Source: CANKHA01 sp963750965 (GTDB lineage Bacteria > Pseudomonadota > Alphaproteobacteria > Rhizobiales > Xanthobacteraceae). Taken from it: DNA of 64,000 nucleotides. Position numbers and translations under genes: made by a program. Each line of letters starts with the position of its first letter. Position 1 is the first letter of the stretch. This document shows positions 26,174-34,798 of this stretch, one piece after another. The notes under the pieces are model-generated. The model saw only the letters and a program-made list of their open reading frames with translations, ran no database searches and was not told the origin of the DNA. The DNA is taken from assembly GCA_963750965.1 (NCBI GenBank), contig CAVVSK010000009.1, positions 246,051-310,050 of the forward strand. Reading direction: 5' to 3'.

Positions 26174-26623
26174 ATGATCGAACCCTTTATCACTGACCAG
26201 GGCCGCGCGCTCGAGCCGGTCCATGCCGGGGAGGAGCGGCAGACCGAGGGCCGCTGGACCACACGCCTGGTGTTATTCCTGCGCGTGATGGCGGTCTTGT
26301 CGGTGATGAAGGGGCTTTATCATTGGTCCATCCTCTGCGGCATTGGTGACGGGCCGGACGCCACATTCGAAACCGCGCCGTTGCCGTGGCAGACGGCCAC
26401 CGTCTTCTTCGCGGTGATCGATTTGGTCGCGGCAGTCGGATTGTGGCTGACCGCGGCATGGGGGGCGGTAGTCTGGCTAACCGCCGCCATTTCCATGGTG
26501 GCGGTGCAGATCCTGTTTCCGAATATTTATGGCGGCAGCCTAGCGCCAGTAGTCGTGGAGCTCGGTCTGCTGGTTCTCTATCTGGCACTGGCCTTGCAAG
26601 CGGCGCGCGAGCACGCGCCGTGA
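26174..26623 (+). CDS. DUF6163 family membrane protein
   Basis: A 149-residue inner-membrane protein with four hydrophobic helices (roughly residues 32-50, 70-88, 92-110 and 120-140) separated by short loops; the loop after the first helix contains YHWSILCGIGDG. This family regularly sits between hemB and ldtR in Rhizobiales, and I recognise it mainly by that context and by its four-helix layout. Its role is unknown, though the neighbourhood with the envelope-stress regulator LdtR suggests a membrane-associated function. No signal peptide or catalytic motif is visible. Confidence 0.8.
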   Translation: MIEPFITDQGRALEPVHAGEERQTEGRWTTRLVLFLRVMAVLSVMKGLYHWSILCGIGDGPDATFETAPLPWQTATVFFAVIDLVAAVGLWLTAAWGAVVWLTAAISMVAVQILFPNIYGGSLAPVVVELGLLVLYLALALQAAREHAP

Positions 26624-26679
26624 ATGTAAGGGGCAATGGCGGCCACAGAGTAAACAGACGGTGACGAAAAATCCGCGTA

Positions 26680-26710
26680 GTTGAAACGTCAATCAACGAT
26701 TTACCGTTGA
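26680..26710. promoter_or_regulatory. Three half-sites at 13-base spacing upstream of ldtR
   Basis: GTTGA (26680), TCAAC (26693) and GTTGA (26706) alternate in orientation at exact 13-base steps. The last two form the inverted repeat TCAACG-ATTTAC-CGTTGA. The block lies 120 bases before the ldtR start and could be an autoregulatory operator of this MarR-family protein; that link is inference. Confidence 0.4.
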
Positions 26711-26829
26711 AAAATAACCTTCCCTTTAGTGTGTTGTTTAAGCTGATCTTAGACCGGCTTCGTTAGTTTGCTTCCTGAGCGCGGGGAGAACAGGGCCTCG
26801 CGGTGTATAAAAACTGGGAAGGCGTCACA

Positions 26830-27342
26830 ATGAAAGCCGTTGCAAAAACGGTCGAACCTGCCGAGCGCGAGGCAAAACTCGACCAAATCCAGCCGCTGTA
26901 TCTTGAAGCGTTGACCTTGGTTGAGCGGCTGCACAGGCGCTTGCTCGACGTCATCAAGGACGAGTTTGATCGTCGTGGACGCGCTGACATCAACTCCGTG
27001 CAGGCTCTGCTTCTCTACAACGTCGGCGATAAGGAACTGACGGCGGGAGAACTGCGCACACGGGGTTATTACCTCGGATCGAACGTTTCTTACAATCTGA
27101 AGAAGCTCGTAGAGATGGGCTTCCTGGATCACCAGCGGTCGCGTGTCGACCGCCGCTCGGTACGCATCAAGCTAACCGACAAGGGTCAGGAAGTGCGCAA
27201 CATTGTCGACACGCTCTATCAGAAGCACGTTCGCACTGTGGAGCAGGTCGGCGGCATCTCTGCAGATGAATTTGTTACTCTGAACAAGTCGCTTCATCGG
27301 CTCGAGCGGTTCTGGACCGATCAGATCCTCTATCGCTTGTAA
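26830..27342 (+). CDS. ldtR: MarR family transcriptional regulator LdtR
   Basis: A 170-residue winged-helix regulator. The DNA-binding region reads ELTAGELRTRGYYLGSNVSYNLKKLVEMGFLDHQRSRVDRRSVRIKLTDKG, with recognition helix and wing both plain. Dimerisation helices flank it at the N- and C-termini (LYLEALTLVERLHRRLLDVI; LNKSLHRLERFW). In Rhizobiales and Liberibacter, LdtR controls an L,D-transpeptidase gene and osmotic or envelope stress tolerance; the identification here rests on sequence character and on the conserved position before glyA. ATG 26830 follows GGGAAGG; a GTG at 26803 is an alternative. It is followed by a strong terminator. Confidence 0.9.
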   Translation: MKAVAKTVEPAEREAKLDQIQPLYLEALTLVERLHRRLLDVIKDEFDRRGRADINSVQALLLYNVGDKELTAGELRTRGYYLGSNVSYNLKKLVEMGFLDHQRSRVDRRSVRIKLTDKGQEVRNIVDTLYQKHVRTVEQVGGISADEFVTLNKSLHRLERFWTDQILYRL

Positions 27343-27365
27343 CCGGCGTCGACCGGCGAGAATTC

Positions 27366-27396
27366 AGCCCTGGCTTTGGCCGGGGCTTTTTCGTTT
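27366..27396 (+). terminator. Rho-independent terminator after ldtR
   Basis: A nine-pair GC-rich stem (27366-27374 with 27379-27387, one G-T pair) closes a TTTG loop and is followed by TTTTCGTTTT. It starts 24 bases after the ldtR stop and separates it from glyA. Confidence 0.88.
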
Positions 27397-27624
27397 TAGG
27401 TCGGTAACAAATCATCCGGCCGCCCACGCGGGGAGAGCGGACAGCCTCCAGGCCACCTCTCGCGGTCGAGCATTTTGCTGTTAAATCGCTAGATGTTGCG
27501 GCTGGGGGCAAATACGTTCCCAAAGCTTGGCGCGTTGTGCCCAGTATGCTATCGCCAGTTTCTGGCCCAAGCCGAGCCGGGCGGGCTAATTGCTACTTCA
27601 AGTGATGTCTCAGGAGCTCACCGA

Positions 27625-28935
27625 ATGTCGCTGACCGATCAGCCTGCGTCGTCGGCCCAGGCGAACCGCTTTTTCGAGGCTTCGCTGGCCGAAACGGACC
27701 GGGAGATCGCCGAAGCTATTGGCCTCGAACTCGGCCGCCAGCGCGACGAGGTGGAGCTGATCGCATCGGAGAATATCGTCAGCCGCGCCGTACTGGAGGC
27801 GCAGGGGTCGGTGCTTACCAACAAATATGCCGAAGGCCTGCCAGGGAAGCGCTACTATGGCGGCTGCCAATTCGTCGACATCGCCGAGCAGCTCGCTATC
27901 GACCGCGTCACCAAATTGTTCGGCTGCGGCTTCGCCAATGTGCAGCCGCATTCCGGCGCCTCCGCCAATGCAGAAGCGTTTTTCGCGCTGATGCAGCCAG
28001 GCGATACTTTCATGGGTTTGAATCTGGCAGCAGGAGGGCATCTCACCCACGGCTCGCCGGTGAACCTCTCAGGCAAGTGGTTCAAACCCGTGCCTTACGG
28101 TGTGCGGCGCGACGATCACCGCATCGACATGGAGGAGGTGGCGAAACTTGCCACGGAGCATAAGCCGAAAGTCATCATCGCCGGCGGCTCTGCCTATCCG
28201 CGTATTCTCGATTTCCGCCGCTTCCGCGAGATCGCGGATTCCGTCGGAGCCTATCTCATGGTGGACATGGCGCATTTCGCTGGCCTGGTGGCAGGCGGCG
28301 CGCATCCGAGCCCATTTCCGCATGCGCATGTCGTCACGACGACCACGCATAAGACGCTGCGCGGTCCGCGCGGCGGGGTCATCCTCACCAATGACGAAGC
28401 CTTGGCAAAAAAGTTCAACTCGGCTGTCTTCCCCGGTCTGCAAGGCGGGCCGCTCATGCATGTCATCGCCGCCAAGGCGGTAGCCTTTGGCGAAGCGCTG
28501 CGTCCCTCCTTCAAGCTTTACGTGAAGAATGTCGTCGAGAACGCCAAGGCGCTGGCGGAAACGCTGAAATCGCGCGGGTTCGATATCGTCTCCGGCGGAA
28601 CCGATACCCATCTCATGCTGGTTGACCTGCGGCCCAAGCGCCTGACCGGCAAGGTGGCGGAAGCGGCGCTCGAGCGCGCCCATATCACCTGCAACAAGAA
28701 CGGCATTCCGTTCGACCCGGAAAAGCCGATGATCACCTCGGGCATCCGGCTCGGCACGCCGGCGGGCACGACGCGCGGCTTTGGCGTCGCCGAATTTCGC
28801 CATGTAGGCGAACTGATCGCCGAGGTGCTCGACGTGCTGTCGCAGAAGGGCACCGAGGAGGACTCGCTGGTGGAAGGCGCGGTGCGCCAAAAGGTGAAGA
28901 TGCTGGTTTCCCGCTTCCCGATCTATCAGGGATAG
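27625..28935 (+). CDS. glyA: Serine hydroxymethyltransferase
   Basis: PLP enzyme interconverting serine and glycine while charging tetrahydrofolate with a one-carbon unit. The 436-residue protein has the folate/PLP motifs ELIASENIVSRAVLEAQGS, KYAEGLPGKRYYGGCQ, the internal-aldimine lysine in VVTTTTHKTLRGPRGG, and SGIRLGTPAGTTRGF near the C-terminus. ATG 27625 follows CAGGAGCTCACCGA; a longer frame from 27493 would add an unconserved extension. nrdR follows after 20 bases; the glyA-nrdR-ribD-ribE-ribH-nusB order is conserved in Rhizobiales and probably forms one operon. Confidence 0.98.
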   Translation: MSLTDQPASSAQANRFFEASLAETDREIAEAIGLELGRQRDEVELIASENIVSRAVLEAQGSVLTNKYAEGLPGKRYYGGCQFVDIAEQLAIDRVTKLFGCGFANVQPHSGASANAEAFFALMQPGDTFMGLNLAAGGHLTHGSPVNLSGKWFKPVPYGVRRDDHRIDMEEVAKLATEHKPKVIIAGGSAYPRILDFRRFREIADSVGAYLMVDMAHFAGLVAGGAHPSPFPHAHVVTTTTHKTLRGPRGGVILTNDEALAKKFNSAVFPGLQGGPLMHVIAAKAVAFGEALRPSFKLYVKNVVENAKALAETLKSRGFDIVSGGTDTHLMLVDLRPKRLTGKVAEAALERAHITCNKNGIPFDPEKPMITSGIRLGTPAGTTRGFGVAEFRHVGELIAEVLDVLSQKGTEEDSLVEGAVRQKVKMLVSRFPIYQG

Positions 28936-28955
28936 CAGCCGAAAGGGGTGGGGGA

Positions 28956-29435
28956 ATGCGCTGTCCGAGTTGTGCGAGCCTCGATACCCAAGTGAAGGAT
29001 TCGCGGCCAACCGAGGATTCGGCGGTAATCCGTCGCCGCCGCGTTTGCCTGGCCTGCAATTTCCGTTTCACTACGTTCGAGCGCGTGCAATTACGCGAAC
29101 TCGTCGTGATCAAGCGTAATGGCCGGCGCGTGCCTTTCGATCGCGACAAGCTGATGCGCTCGGTGCAGATCTCGCTGCGCAAACGGCCGGTCGATCCGGA
29201 GCGTATCGAGCAAACGGTTTCCAAGATCGTGCGCGAACTGGAAAGCCTGGGCGAGACCGACGTTTCCTCCGAGGCCATCGGCGAGATCGTCATGGAGCAT
29301 CTGCGCGGGCTCGACGACGTCGCCTATGTGCGCTTCGCCTCGGTGTACCGTAACTTCCGCGAGGCCAAGGATTTCGAGGCGGTACTCGGGGAATTGTCCG
29401 GCGACGAGGAGCCGCGCCCGGCGCCGCGGAAATAG
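28956..29435 (+). CDS. nrdR: Transcriptional repressor NrdR
   Basis: ATP/dATP-sensing repressor of ribonucleotide reductase genes. The 159-residue protein has an N-terminal zinc ribbon (Cys3, Cys6, Cys31, Cys34 in RCPSCAS and VCLACNF) followed by an ATP-cone domain (about residues 48-138) beginning VVIKRNGRRVPFDRDKL. The C-terminal tail is acidic and proline rich. It lies 20 bases after glyA and two bases before ribD, and is presumably cotranscribed. NrdR would bind paired NrdR boxes upstream of nrd operons, none of which are in this window. Confidence 0.97.
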   Translation: MRCPSCASLDTQVKDSRPTEDSAVIRRRRVCLACNFRFTTFERVQLRELVVIKRNGRRVPFDRDKLMRSVQISLRKRPVDPERIEQTVSKIVRELESLGETDVSSEAIGEIVMEHLRGLDDVAYVRFASVYRNFREAKDFEAVLGELSGDEEPRPAPRK

Positions 29436-29437
29436 CG

Positions 29438-30532
29438 ATGCCCGAGGCCGCCGACGCGAGATTCATGGCCCTGGCGCTGACGCTGGGCCGGCGCGGACTC
29501 GGCAATACCTGGCCAAATCCTGCCGTCGGCGCGGTTGTCGTAAAAGATGGACAGATCATCGGCCGCGGCTGGACCCAGCCCGGCGGCCGCCCGCATGCGG
29601 AGACGCAGGCGCTCAAGCGCGCGGGCAAGGCCGCGCGTGGCGCCACGCTCTATGTCACGCTCGAGCCCTGTTCGAATGAAGGCAAGACGCCGCCTTGCGC
29701 CGACGCCGTCATTCGCGCCGGCATCGCGCGCGTGGTTTCCACTATGGACGACCCCAATCCGGAGGTTGCCGGGCAGGGGCATGAGCGGTTGCGCAGCAAA
29801 AGCATTGCATTAGAGGTCGGGCCGGGCGCCGAGGAGGCCCGGCGCGCGCATGCCGGCCACTTTCGCCGCATCCGGGATGGTCGCCCGCATGTATTGCTCA
29901 AGCTTGCGGTATCGAGCGACGGCAAGGCCGGTGCAGCCGGCCGCCAGCCGGTGGAGATCACGGCGGCAGAAGCACGCCGGCACGCTTTTCTCCTGCGCGC
30001 CCAGAGCGACGCCATCCTGGCGGGGCTTGGCACGGTGGTCGCGGACAATCCCTCGCTCACAGCGCGGCTGCCCGGGATGCGCGAGCGCTCGCCCATACGC
30101 GTCTTGCTCGACTCGCAATTGCGCGTACCGTTGTCGATGAATGCGGTCGCGACCGCGCGGGAAAATCCGACCTGGATATTCTGCGCGTCGCAGGCCTCCG
30201 CGATGGCGGAACAGATATTGCGCGAGAAGGGCGTCGAGGTTTTCCGGGTAGCGGGCAAGGACGGCCGGCTGGATCTTGCGGAAGTTTTGAACGTCTTGGC
30301 GGAGCGCGGCATCACGCGCCTGATGGTGGAAGGCGGCCCGCGCGTGGCAGCGTCCTTCGTTTCTGCCGATCTGGTGGATGAGGCCGTTGTATTCCACGGT
30401 CCCAACAGGATCGGCGAAGATGGCATCGACGCGCTCGAAGGCCTGCCGCTGAAGGCGCTGGGGCGCCATCTGCAATCCGTGGGCAGAGAGGCATTCGGCC
30501 CCGACAGCGCCGAATATTTCGAGCGGAAGTAA
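29438..30532 (+). CDS. ribD: Bifunctional riboflavin deaminase/reductase
   Basis: Carries out two successive riboflavin steps: deamination of the pyrimidine intermediate and reduction of its ribosyl side chain. The N-terminal deaminase domain has the zinc-site motif PHAETQAL (His53, Glu55) and EPCSNEGKTPPC (Cys78, Cys87). The C-terminal NADPH-dependent reductase domain (from about residue 150) contains KLAVSSDGKAG and the MVEGGPRVAASF loop. Length 364 fits the family. It starts two bases after nrdR and ends two bases before ribE, so it is part of a tight riboflavin block. Confidence 0.96.
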   Translation: MPEAADARFMALALTLGRRGLGNTWPNPAVGAVVVKDGQIIGRGWTQPGGRPHAETQALKRAGKAARGATLYVTLEPCSNEGKTPPCADAVIRAGIARVVSTMDDPNPEVAGQGHERLRSKSIALEVGPGAEEARRAHAGHFRRIRDGRPHVLLKLAVSSDGKAGAAGRQPVEITAAEARRHAFLLRAQSDAILAGLGTVVADNPSLTARLPGMRERSPIRVLLDSQLRVPLSMNAVATARENPTWIFCASQASAMAEQILREKGVEVFRVAGKDGRLDLAEVLNVLAERGITRLMVEGGPRVAASFVSADLVDEAVVFHGPNRIGEDGIDALEGLPLKALGRHLQSVGREAFGPDSAEYFERK

Positions 30533-30534
30533 AG

Positions 30535-31140
30535 ATGTTCACCGGGATTGTGACAGATATCGGCGAGGTGATAGCGATGCAGCCGGCCGGCGAAGGGCTG
30601 CATCGGCTGAAGGTCGCCTGCGGCTATGATCGCGCCTCCATTACCGATGGCGCATCCATCGCCTGTTCGGGCGTTTGCCTCACCGTGGTCGGCCGCGGCG
30701 AGGAAAACAGCCGCACCTGGTTTGCCGCCGATGCCGCGGCTGAAACTCTGAAGGTCACGACGGTCGGGCGCTGGCGATCGGGCACCAAAATCAATCTGGA
30801 GCGCGCGTTGAAACACGGCGACGAACTAGGCGGGCATATGATCAGCGGCCATGTGGACGGTTTGGCGAAGGTGCTGAGTCGCGAGGACGGCAGCGATTCC
30901 GCCCGCTTCACTCTGCGTGCGCCAAGCGCCCTCTCGCGCTTCGTTGCTACCAAGGGCTCGGTCACGCTCGACGGCGTCTCGCTTACGGTGAACACGGTGC
31001 AAGACCACGATTTTTCGGTACTCATCATTCCGCATACGCTGAAAGCGACCACTCTTGGGATGCTGCAGGCGGGTGATGCGGTTAACCTCGAAGTCGACAT
31101 GCTGGCACGCTATGCTGCGCGTCTGGCAGAGGCGCGCTAG
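30535..31140 (+). CDS. ribE: Riboflavin synthase alpha subunit
   Basis: Dismutates two 6,7-dimethyl-8-ribityllumazine molecules to riboflavin and a pyrimidine. The 201-residue protein consists of two tandem lumazine-binding barrels, each opening with a related signature: MFTGIVTDIGEV at the N-terminus and GGHMISGHVDGLAKV near residue 97. CSGVCLTV and SVTLDGVSLTVN give the paired substrate loops. Immediately downstream of ribD and 155 bases before ribH. No FMN riboswitch was recognised upstream of this block. Confidence 0.96.
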   Translation: MFTGIVTDIGEVIAMQPAGEGLHRLKVACGYDRASITDGASIACSGVCLTVVGRGEENSRTWFAADAAAETLKVTTVGRWRSGTKINLERALKHGDELGGHMISGHVDGLAKVLSREDGSDSARFTLRAPSALSRFVATKGSVTLDGVSLTVNTVQDHDFSVLIIPHTLKATTLGMLQAGDAVNLEVDMLARYAARLAEAR

Positions 31141-31295
31141 CAAGCCTGCGCTCACACGGTCGAGGATATCCGACTCGTGAATTGAACGGAGCCGATCCCC
31201 GGGAAAGTCGAGATTAGAGGACTTGGGGGGAGGGCGGCCTTGCTTTCGCAGGTTGCGGCTTGCTACTGACGCGCTGATAACGGGACATCGAGACC

Positions 31296-31787
31296 ATGGC
31301 AGAGCCGCGGCGACCCGCGAGCGACAAGACCGACAACCTTGCGGATCTGCGCGTCCTCATCGTCGAGGCGCGTTTCTATGACGATATCGCTGATGCGCTC
31401 CTGGCGGGAGCCATGCGCGCGCTCGAGCACGCCGGTGTCAAATTTGACCGGCTGACGGTTCCGGGCTCGTTGGAAATCCCGGCCGCTATCGCTATCGCCG
31501 TGGAGGCGGCGGCGAAGCGCAAGCAGCCTTATGACGGAGCGGTCGCGCTCGGCTGTGTCATCCGCGGCGAAACCATCCATTTCGAGATCGTGTCGCAGGA
31601 ATCGGCGCGCGCGCTGATAGATTTTGCGGTAACCCAGCGCTTTCCCATCGGCAACGGCATCATCACGGTCGATACGGAATCTCAGGCCTGGGCGCGCGCG
31701 CGCATGGAAGAGGCCGACAAGGGGGGAGACGCTGTGCGCGCATGTCTGGCCATGGTGAAGCTCAAGCGCCGCGTCGCGGCCGGTTGA
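31296..31787 (+). CDS. ribH: 6,7-dimethyl-8-ribityllumazine synthase
   Basis: Condenses the RibD-pathway pyrimidine with 3,4-dihydroxy-2-butanone 4-phosphate to make lumazine, the substrate of RibE. The 163-residue protein has the family motifs VEARFYDDIADALLAGA, VPGSLEIP, ALGCVIRGETIHFEIV with the catalytic His, and RFPIGNGIITVDT. Such proteins form pentamers or icosahedral shells. It starts after a 155-base gap from ribE, and nusB follows after four bases, the usual rhizobial order. Confidence 0.96.
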   Translation: MAEPRRPASDKTDNLADLRVLIVEARFYDDIADALLAGAMRALEHAGVKFDRLTVPGSLEIPAAIAIAVEAAAKRKQPYDGAVALGCVIRGETIHFEIVSQESARALIDFAVTQRFPIGNGIITVDTESQAWARARMEEADKGGDAVRACLAMVKLKRRVAAG

Positions 31788-31791
31788 TCCG

Positions 31792-32280
31792 ATGGCCGCC
31801 GGTGCCCCCAAGGACAAACGTAAAGCCAATCGCCGAGGCGCCGCGCGGCTCGCGGCAGTACAGGCGCTCTATCAAATGGATGTTGCGGGCACCCCGCTGC
31901 ACGAAATCCTGGCACAATTTGAAAGCCACTGGATCGGGCGTGAGGTGGAGGGGGACCAATATCTGCCCGCCGAAGCGGCCTTCTTCCGAGACGTCGTTGG
32001 CGGCGTCGTGCGGGAACAGCGCCGGCTCGATCCGCTGATCGATGCAGCCTTGGAGCACGGCTGGCCGCTGAAGCGCGTTGAGGCCGTGCTGCGCGCGGCG
32101 CTGCGCGCCGGAGCTTACGAACTCGATCACCGCAGGGATGTGCCGGCACGCGTCATCGTATCGGAATATGTCGACGTGGCGCATGCCTTTGTCGAAGGCG
32201 ACGAAACCGGGCTGGTCAATGCGGTGCTCGATCAGCTCGCGCGCGAGATGCGCGCGCCGGAGTTTCCAGCGCGAGGGTGA
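31792..32280 (+). CDS. nusB: Transcription antitermination factor NusB
   Basis: NusB binds boxA RNA together with NusE (S10) and promotes antitermination and processing in rRNA operons. The 162-residue all-helical protein opens with RRGAARLAAVQALYQMDVAG and has the C-terminal RAALRAGAYELDHRRDVPARVIVSEYVDVAHAF region followed by FVEGDETGLVNAVLD, both typical. It starts four bases after ribH and is three bases before thiL, so translation is likely coupled through the block. Confidence 0.96.
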   Translation: MAAGAPKDKRKANRRGAARLAAVQALYQMDVAGTPLHEILAQFESHWIGREVEGDQYLPAEAAFFRDVVGGVVREQRRLDPLIDAALEHGWPLKRVEAVLRAALRAGAYELDHRRDVPARVIVSEYVDVAHAFVEGDETGLVNAVLDQLAREMRAPEFPARG

Positions 32281-32283
32281 GCG

Positions 32284-33288
32284 ATGAGCAAGACTCCCGC
32301 TGAGACCGGCGAGGAACGCCTGATCGCGAAGTATTTTGCTCCGATCGCGAACCATCCGGGTGCACTTCGTCTTTCCGATGACGCCGCGATGCTCACGCCG
32401 CCGCCCGGCTGCGATCTCGTCCTTACCAAGGACGCGATCGTCGGCGGCGTGCATTTCTTTCCCGACGAGCCGGCCGACGCTATCGCCCGCAAGGCCCTGC
32501 GGGTGAATCTCTCGGATCTTGCTGCCAAGGGTGCCGCGCCTGCAGGATTTCTGCTGGCGCTGGCGCTGCCGGAGAACGTGACCGACAGCTGGCTCGAATC
32601 CTTCGCCAAGGGCTTGGGCGGGGATGCAGACCTTTATGCTTGTCCGCTCCTCGGGGGCGACACGGTGAAAACGCCGGGGCCACTGATGGTTTCGATCACT
32701 GCCTTCGGCTTCGTGCCGCAGGGCGGGATGGTGCACCGCCACGGCGCCAAGCCAGGTGAGCGGATCATCGTGACCGGAACGATCGGCGACGCGGCGCTCG
32801 GCCTGCGACTGCGGAGCGATGCCGGTGCGGGGCGCCGCTGGAATCTCGATGACAAGTCACGCGAACATCTTTTGGACCGCTATCTCCTGCCGCAGCCGCG
32901 CAGCGCCCTAGCAAAGCTTGTGCAGGCGCATGCCTCAGCGGCGATGGATGTTTCCGATGGTCTTGCCGGTGATCTTGCAAAACTTTGCCGCACCTCGGGC
33001 GTCACTGCGCAAATCGACGTCGCGCGCGTTCCGCTGTCGGATGCCGCGCGGACGGCTTTGGCCGCGGAACCAGCTCTGATCGAAACCCTTCTTGGTGGCG
33101 GCGACGATTACGAGATCGTCTGTACCGTTCCGGCTGCACAGAGCGACGCCTTTATTGCCGCGGCGCAAGCTGCCGGTGTGGCGGCTGCCGACATCGGTGG
33201 CGCGACGGCAGGCGAGGGATCTCCACGCTTCATCGGCGCTGACGGCGAGCCGCTACGCTTGCGCAAAACCTCGTTCAGCCATTTCTGA
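32284..33288 (+). CDS. thiL: Thiamine-monophosphate kinase
   Basis: Phosphorylates thiamine monophosphate to the active cofactor thiamine diphosphate. The 334-residue protein follows the PurM/ThiL fold: GDDAA-type opening (RLSDDAAML), LVLTKDAIVGGVHF, LRVNLSDLAAKGAAPAGF with the metal-binding Asp, GGDTVKTPGPLMVSITAFG, and the C-terminal MDVSDGLAGDLAKLCRTSG and GGGDDYEIVC motifs. It is the last gene of the glyA-thiL run, three bases after nusB. An MFS transporter gene follows. Confidence 0.96.
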   Translation: MSKTPAETGEERLIAKYFAPIANHPGALRLSDDAAMLTPPPGCDLVLTKDAIVGGVHFFPDEPADAIARKALRVNLSDLAAKGAAPAGFLLALALPENVTDSWLESFAKGLGGDADLYACPLLGGDTVKTPGPLMVSITAFGFVPQGGMVHRHGAKPGERIIVTGTIGDAALGLRLRSDAGAGRRWNLDDKSREHLLDRYLLPQPRSALAKLVQAHASAAMDVSDGLAGDLAKLCRTSGVTAQIDVARVPLSDAARTALAAEPALIETLLGGGDDYEIVCTVPAAQSDAFIAAAQAAGVAAADIGGATAGEGSPRFIGADGEPLRLRKTSFSHF

Positions 33289-33448
33289 TTGAACTCCATA
33301 TCACCGCTGCTTGTTCGCTGAGTCTTCGTCATCATGGCTGCCGCCGTCGGCGCTGGCTGCTTGCGGGGGTGACGTCATCCAGTGGTTCCCTGGCCAGCGT
33401 CGCGCGGGCAGAATAGAACACGCGCTTCGAGTCACGGAGATTGACGCC

Positions 33449-34666
33449 TTGTCCTCTACCGCCGCTGCCAGCGAATTCCCGGCCGACGATCGTCTCGCCC
33501 GTCGCAATGTGCTGGTTCTGGCAATTGCCCAGGCGCTGGCCGGCGGTAACCAGGTCATCGTGGTTACTACTGGCGGCATTATCGGGACGATGCTCGCTCC
33601 GCATAAGGGATTGGCGACGCTACCGATTAGCGTGATGGTTATCGGCATGTGGCTCGGCACCTTGCCTATCGGTGCGCTGGCGAGGCGCTATGGCCGGCGC
33701 GCCGCGTTGCAGATAGGCGCAGCCATGGGTGCGCTGGCGGGCCTGATTTGCGCGGCGGCGATTCTGCAAGGCTCGTTTGGGTTGTTTCTGCTCGGTGCCT
33801 TTTGCAGCGGTGTCTACGCAGCTTCGCATCAAGCCTATCGTTTCGCGGCCGCCGATACGGCGAGCGTCGCATTCCGGCCGAAGGCGGTATCGTGGGTGCT
33901 GGCCGGCGGCGTCGCTTCCGCGGTGGTGGGACCGCAGCTCATCATTTTCACCAAGGACTTCCTGCCGCCCTATATCTTTTCCGTGACCTTCCTCGGTCAG
34001 GCAGCCCTCGCGGCAGCGGCGGCGGCGGTTCTCATTCTGGTCAAAATTCCCCGTCCACCATCGGGGCAGGAGCAGAGCAGCGGACGTCCGCTCGCGGAAA
34101 TCATCCGCGGTCCGCGCTTCATCACGGCGGCCGTTTGCGGCGCCGCAAGCTATGCCATGATGAACCTGGTTATGACCTCGGCGCCGCTGGCCATGCTGGC
34201 ATGTGACCACTCGGTTACCGATGCGACGCTCGGCCTGCAATGGCATGTGCTCGCCATGTATGTCCCGAGCTTCTTCACGGGCGCTCTGATCGTGCGATTC
34301 GGCGTCGAGCGGATTGTCTTCCTTGGACTCGCGCTTATCGTTGCCAGCGCACTAATAGCGATCTCGGGTATCGCCTTGTGGAATTTTTGGACCGGTCTGG
34401 TGCTGCTCGGCGTTGGATGGAACTTCGCTTTTATCGGCGCCACCACCATGGTCACCCAGTGTCATACCACCGCCGAACGCAACAAGGTGCAGGCCTTCAA
34501 CGATTTTCTGGTGTTCGGCAGCATGGCGGTGGCCTCGTTTTCCTCCGGCCAGCTACTGGCGAGCTTTGGTTGGACGACGGTAAATTATGTGGTGTTCCCG
34601 ACGATTCTCGCCGCCGCCCTGCTACTCACTTGGCGAAAGCTGCGGGATCGGCAGGTAGCAGTCTGA
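33449..34666 (+). CDS. MFS transporter
   Basis: A 405-residue integral membrane protein with about twelve hydrophobic helices. The cytoplasmic loop after helix 2 contains GALARRYGRRAALQIGA, the classic major-facilitator motif A. The middle loop (PPSGQEQSSGRPLAEI) separates the two six-helix halves. The substrate cannot be told. The start TTG 33449 has GGAGA at a good distance and precedes a short polar N-terminus; a longer frame from 33311 begins in a sequence with no conserved character. Located after thiL on the same strand, though separated by 160 bases. Confidence 0.85.
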   Translation: MSSTAAASEFPADDRLARRNVLVLAIAQALAGGNQVIVVTTGGIIGTMLAPHKGLATLPISVMVIGMWLGTLPIGALARRYGRRAALQIGAAMGALAGLICAAAILQGSFGLFLLGAFCSGVYAASHQAYRFAAADTASVAFRPKAVSWVLAGGVASAVVGPQLIIFTKDFLPPYIFSVTFLGQAALAAAAAAVLILVKIPRPPSGQEQSSGRPLAEIIRGPRFITAAVCGAASYAMMNLVMTSAPLAMLACDHSVTDATLGLQWHVLAMYVPSFFTGALIVRFGVERIVFLGLALIVASALIAISGIALWNFWTGLVLLGVGWNFAFIGATTMVTQCHTTAERNKVQAFNDFLVFGSMAVASFSSGQLLASFGWTTVNYVVFPTILAAALLLTWRKLRDRQVAV

Positions 34667-34798
34667 TTGGAGGCTAAATCTGCCAAGAAAGGCCTGTCCG
34701 CCGTTGCGCCGGGGCAACCTTTTTGGCAATGTCCGCGCGAATTTGCATCCGGTCGGGTAGATTAGCCCGGCAAAATCCAAAAAATCGGGGTTGAATCT

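Noticed and set aside
31141..31295. FMN riboswitch between ribE and ribH
   Set aside because: No conserved RFN-element helices were recognised in the 155-base gap.
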